From: Kumtagia yinganensis | GTDB lineage: Bacteria > Pseudomonadota > Alphaproteobacteria > Rhizobiales > Rhizobiaceae | NCBI RefSeq assembly: GCF_040081985.1 | Contig: NZ_JBEBMH010000006.1 | Coordinates: 62,001 to 126,000 of the forward strand | Reading direction: 5' to 3' | Length of the DNA stretch: 64,000 bases | In this document: piece after piece, positions 61,039-64,000 of the stretch | How positions within the stretch are numbered: position 1 is the stretch's first letter | Layout: each line of letters opens with the position of its first letter | Made by a program: the position numbers and the translations under genes | The notes under the pieces: model-generated | Told to the model about the DNA's origin: nothing | The model's input: the letters and a program-made list of their open reading frames with translations, nothing else | Database searches by the model: none

Positions 61039-61745
61039 GCCGCCCTGCCCTTTTCCACGCCGCCTAGACCCCGGGACCGGAACACCTGTATGACCTGGGC
61101 AAGGATAGCCACGGCGATCTCCTGGGGACTTGTAGCGCCAATGTCGAGGCCGATCGGCGCGTGGAGGCGCGCAACCTGCTCTTCGCCGGCACCGGCTTCC
61201 CGCAGGCGCTGGACACGCGCCGCATGCGTTTTGCGGCTGCCCAATGCGCCAACATAGAAGCAGCCGGCGTCGAGCGCGGCCTTCAGCGCGAAATCGTCAA
61301 TCTTCGGGTCATGGGTGACCGCGCAAAGCGCTGTATAGGCATCCAGCGGCCGGGCGGCGAGCACCGGTTCCGGCCAGTCGGCATGCAGCGGCACATCCGG
61401 GAATCGCTCTGCGGTGGCGAAAGCGGTGCGCGGATCGATGATCTCCATGTCGAAGCCCGCAACTTTCGCCATCGGCGCCAGCGCCTGACTGATATGTACG
61501 GCACCGACCACCACGAGGCGCGGGCTGGGCAGCGAGACATTCAGGAAATAGCCCGCACCATTGACGGCGACGGTCTTCGAGATGCCGGTACGGAAAGCCT
61601 TCCCGACCGCCTCGCCGAGTTCACCCGACACCGCATCGCCCTCACGGACGATGCGGTTCGCGCCGCCTTCTAGCTCGGTTATCAGGATCGCGGCGCGGCG
61701 CGCCCGGCGTTCCTTGTTGAGGGTTTTCAGCGAAAGCGGGTCCAT
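61035..61745 (-). CDS. XdhC-family protein, Rossmann half (CoxI/CoxF-like)
   Basis: A 236-residue protein with the C-terminal XdhC Rossmann domain: LVVVGAVHISQALAPMA, TALCAVTHDPKIDDFAL, and FYVGALGSRKTHAARVQRL. XdhC inserts the sulfurated molybdenum cofactor into hydroxylases. The N-terminal half is a separate upstream gene, so XdhC is split in two here. It ends in a GTGA overlap with the fusion gene. Confidence 0.87.
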   Translation of the reverse strand: MDPLSLKTLNKERRARRAAILITELEGGANRIVREGDAVSGELGEAVGKAFRTGISKTVAVNGAGYFLNVSLPSPRLVVVGAVHISQALAPMAKVAGFDMEIIDPRTAFATAERFPDVPLHADWPEPVLAARPLDAYTALCAVTHDPKIDDFALKAALDAGCFYVGALGSRKTHAARVQRLREAGAGEEQVARLHAPIGLDIGATSPQEIAVAILAQVIQVFRSRGLGGVEKGRAA

Positions 61746-61748
61746 CGC

Positions 61749-62084
61749 TCAGCCCAGTTTCTCGACATACACTTTGATGCGGCCGCCGCAGGACAGGCCG
61801 ACCCGCCAGGCGGTCTCGTCGGCCACGCCGAACTCCAGCATGCGCGCCTTGCCGTCGCCGATCACATCCATCGCCTCGGTCACCACCGCGCCTTCCACGC
61901 AGCCGCCGGAAACAGAGCCATGAAAATTGCCATCGGCATCGATCACCAGATGGCTGCCGACCGGACGCGGCGCCGAGCCCCAGGTCTCGATGACGGTGGC
62001 AATCGCCACGTCGCGGCCGCTGTCCATCCATTCTTCCGCGATCGCCAGCGGGTCGCGGCTTTCGTCAAGTGTCGTCAGGGACAT
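61749..62084 (-). CDS. XdhC-family protein, N-terminal half
   Basis: A 111-residue protein: the XdhC/CoxI N-terminal domain with VAIATVIETWGSAPRPVGSH, GSVSGGCVEGAVVTEA and LSCGGRIKVYVEKLG. Its Cys residues lie where family members have them. Ends 3 bp before the Rossmann-half gene. Start ATG at 62084. Confidence 0.87.
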   Translation of the reverse strand: MSLTTLDESRDPLAIAEEWMDSGRDVAIATVIETWGSAPRPVGSHLVIDADGNFHGSVSGGCVEGAVVTEAMDVIGDGKARMLEFGVADETAWRVGLSCGGRIKVYVEKLG

Positions 62085-62106
62085 CTTTTCTCTCCTCGTC
62101 TCCCGA

Positions 62107-63357
62107 TCAGGCCGCACGCCGCTCGGGCGCCGCCAAGAACCGGCGTGGGTCGACACCGCCCCGGGGATGTTTGCCCAGGGAAGCGCAAAGGTCGGCAAGA
62201 GCATTCAAATTGTGCACCGGCCGGAATTCGTCGACATGCGGCAGCATGGCCCGCACACCCCGCGCCCGCGCCTCGAAACCGTCGAAACGCAGCAGCGGGT
62301 TCAGCCAGATCAGCCGCCGGCAGGATTTTTGCAGCCGTTCCATCTCGGCTTCCAGTTCGCCGACATCGTCGCGCTCCAGCCCATCGGTGATCAGCAGCAC
62401 AACGGCGCCCTGCCCCAGCACGCGGCGCGACCACAGCCGGTTGAATTCGTGCAGCGTGTCGCCGATGCGCGTGCCGCCCGACCAGTCCTTCACTGCCGCC
62501 GAGCAATCGGCAAGTGCAGCATCGGGATCGCGATGGCGCATCTGCCGGGTCAGGTTGGTCAGCCGCGTGCCGAAGGCGAAGGCGTGCACGCGCCGCCGCT
62601 TCTCCGTCAGCGCGTGAAGAAAGTGCAGGAAGATGCGGGTGTACTGACTCATCGAGCCGGAAATGTCGGCCAGCACCACGAGCGGCGGATGGATTTCGCG
62701 CTGCGAGCGGAATTTCGGCAGGATCAGAGCGCCGCCGGTGCGCGCCGAAGAGCGCATCATGGCGCGCGGATCGATCTTTTTGCCGCGCGGATCGGCCTTG
62801 AAGCGGCGCGTGGCGACCATGTCGAAGGGCAGCCGAAGTGCTGCGATCTCGCGCCGCGCCTCACCGAGTTCGGCAGCCGTCATCTGCGCGAAGTCCTTGC
62901 CGCGCAGCACCTCGCTGCCGGAAACGGTGAAGCGGGCGTCGACCTCGATCTCCGGTATCTCGCGCGGCGGCTGCCGGTTCTGCTGGCCTTCGAACATCGC
63001 CTGGCTAACGCGACTTTCGGCGGCGCGCGGTTTCTGCTTGTCGCGCTGGTCGAGGGCGACCGGCGAAAACATCGCCAGCAGTTTTTCAATCAGTTCGCGC
63101 GATTTCCAGAACAGGCGGAACGCCTCGTCGAACACCGCATGGTCCTCATGGCGCGTCACCAGCACGGCGTGCAGCGTCCAGTAGAAATCGTCGCGGCTCC
63201 CGATGCCGGCAGCCAGCACTGCCTCGATCGCATCCTTGACCGAGGCCGGCCCGACGCGCATGCCGGCCTTGCGCAGGGCTCGGGCGAAATAGACGATGTT
63301 GTCGGCAAGCCGGCCGTCGGCGGAAGCGACTTTCCGGTCGGAGCGGAAAGTGTCCAT
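62107..63357 (-). CDS. coxE: VWA-domain protein, CoxE family
   Basis: A 416-residue protein with a VWA/MIDAS domain near residues 215-380 (VVLADISGSMSQYTRIFLHF, with DxSxS, then KDWSGGTRIGDTL) and a CoxE N-terminal helical region. With CoxD it helps to assemble the Mo-Cu site of CO dehydrogenase in Oligotropha. Follows coxD by 4 bp. Confidence 0.87.
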   Translation of the reverse strand: MDTFRSDRKVASADGRLADNIVYFARALRKAGMRVGPASVKDAIEAVLAAGIGSRDDFYWTLHAVLVTRHEDHAVFDEAFRLFWKSRELIEKLLAMFSPVALDQRDKQKPRAAESRVSQAMFEGQQNRQPPREIPEIEVDARFTVSGSEVLRGKDFAQMTAAELGEARREIAALRLPFDMVATRRFKADPRGKKIDPRAMMRSSARTGGALILPKFRSQREIHPPLVVLADISGSMSQYTRIFLHFLHALTEKRRRVHAFAFGTRLTNLTRQMRHRDPDAALADCSAAVKDWSGGTRIGDTLHEFNRLWSRRVLGQGAVVLLITDGLERDDVGELEAEMERLQKSCRRLIWLNPLLRFDGFEARARGVRAMLPHVDEFRPVHNLNALADLCASLGKHPRGGVDPRRFLAAPERRAA

Positions 63358-63361
63358 CTTC

Positions 63362-64000
63362 CTACTCCGCCGCCGCGAGCTCCGCCTTGACCTCTTTCAG
63401 GAGGCGGCGGCCCTCGCCCTGCTCGATGCGTGCGATGTCGTCCTGGTATTTCAGCAACACGCCGATCGTGTCCGATACGGTCTCCGGATCGAGCGCGACC
63501 TTGTCGAGTTCAGTCAAGGCACCAGCCCAATCAATCGTCTCGGCGACGCCGGGAACCTTGAACAGCTCGATCTCGCGCAATTTCTGCACGAACTTCACCA
63601 CCTCCGCCGAGAGCCGGCGGTTCGCCTGCGGCACCTTTCGCGACACGATCTCGAGTTCGCGGGCGGCGTTGGGATAGTCGACCCAGTGATAGAGACAGCG
63701 GCGCTTCAGCGCGTCGTGGATCTCGCGTGTGCGGTTCGTGGTGATGATGACGATCGGCGGTTCCTCCGCCTTGATCGTGCCGAGTTCCGGCACGGTGACC
63801 TGGAAGTCTGAGAGGATTTCGAGCAAAAAGGCCTCGAAGGCCTCGTCGGTGCGGTCCAACTCGTCGATCAGGAACACGGGTGCGGCGCCGGCCTTGCCGT
63901 CCAGCGCCTGCAGCACCGGCCGCCGGATCAGGTATTTTTCGGAAAAGACGTTCTTTTCCATCGCCCGCCGGTCGACCGCCCCTTCCGCCTCTTCCATGCG
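63362..64000 (-). CDS. coxD: MoxR-type AAA ATPase, CoxD family (partial)
   Basis: About 211 residues of the C-terminal part of a MoxR/CoxD AAA+ ATPase: FLIDELDRTDEAFEAFLLEI (Walker B), PIVIITTNRTREIHDALKRR (sensor 1), and YHWVDYPNAARELEIV. The P-loop lies beyond the right window edge, so the protein is incomplete here. First visible gene of the cox-type operon. Confidence 0.87.
   Translation of the reverse strand, partial: RMEEAEGAVDRRAMEKNVFSEKYLIRRPVLQALDGKAGAAPVFLIDELDRTDEAFEAFLLEILSDFQVTVPELGTIKAEEPPIVIITTNRTREIHDALKRRCLYHWVDYPNAARELEIVSRKVPQANRRLSAEVVKFVQKLREIELFKVPGVAETIDWAGALTELDKVALDPETVSDTIGVLLKYQDDIARIEQGEGRRLLKEVKAELAAAE

Noticed and set aside
61927..63390. 487-codon rightward open frame opposite coxE and xdhC
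   Set aside because: Antisense to three clear genes; composition typical of a GC-rich shadow frame.

Overview
The window looks like chromosome of a GC-rich alphaproteobacterium of the order Hyphomicrobiales, most likely Mesorhizobium or a close Phyllobacteriaceae relative. The basis is recognition of protein families and gene neighbourhoods (MaeB-type malic enzyme, PhaC, CyoABCD, XdhC/Cox accessory genes, rhizobial small conserved proteins) and a long palindromic repeat of the kind common in rhizobia. No search was run.

Left chromosomal block (1-23.4 kb). An Mla/MCE lipid-transport operon (mlaE-mlaF-mlaD-auxiliary lipoprotein) is read leftward and diverges from an enolase-superfamily dipeptide epimerase. 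Next come an MFS transporter, an LpxH-like phosphatase, an SDR without the usual catalytic residues, NADP-malic enzyme, a NifU-like scaffold, folE, hisI, a patatin-like protein, recJ, glpX, hom, a class I aminotransferase, a small lipoprotein, PHA synthase and a YcbK-like M15 lipoprotein. The block ends at tRNA-Glu(TTC).

Integrated element (23,420-41,049, about 17.6 kb). It is bounded by a 49-bp direct repeat of the tRNA-Glu 3' end. A tyrosine integrase lies at the right end, followed leftward by an excisionase-like regulator, a replication-like winged-helix gene, an HNH-like zinc protein, a prohead protease, a P27-type small terminase, a tail-completion-like protein and a short tape-measure protein. 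Large terminase, portal and major capsid genes are not seen, so the element is a reduced prophage or a phage-satellite-like island. Cargo includes a secreted RTX protein, a frameshifted hydrolase-TPR gene, an XRE regulator with repeated upstream sites, a GFA-family protein and a DUF2934 protein.

Right chromosomal block (41-64 kb). A degraded zone of small ORFs and a pseudogene (41-43.7 kb) precedes cyoABCD (bo3-type quinol oxidase). A second RTX protein then follows, whose C-terminal secretion module closely resembles the one inside the element. After that come methionine aminopeptidase, RadC, an aldo/keto reductase, a TylF-type methyltransferase, several small conserved proteins, DUF1993 and DUF1176 proteins, and a secreted hydrolase whose N-terminal coding region contains a 144-bp palindromic element. 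The window closes with a leftward operon coxD (partial)-coxE-xdhC (split in two)-MoeA/MobA-like fusion, which would mature a molybdenum hydroxylase such as CO dehydrogenase or xanthine dehydrogenase; the structural subunits are not in the window.
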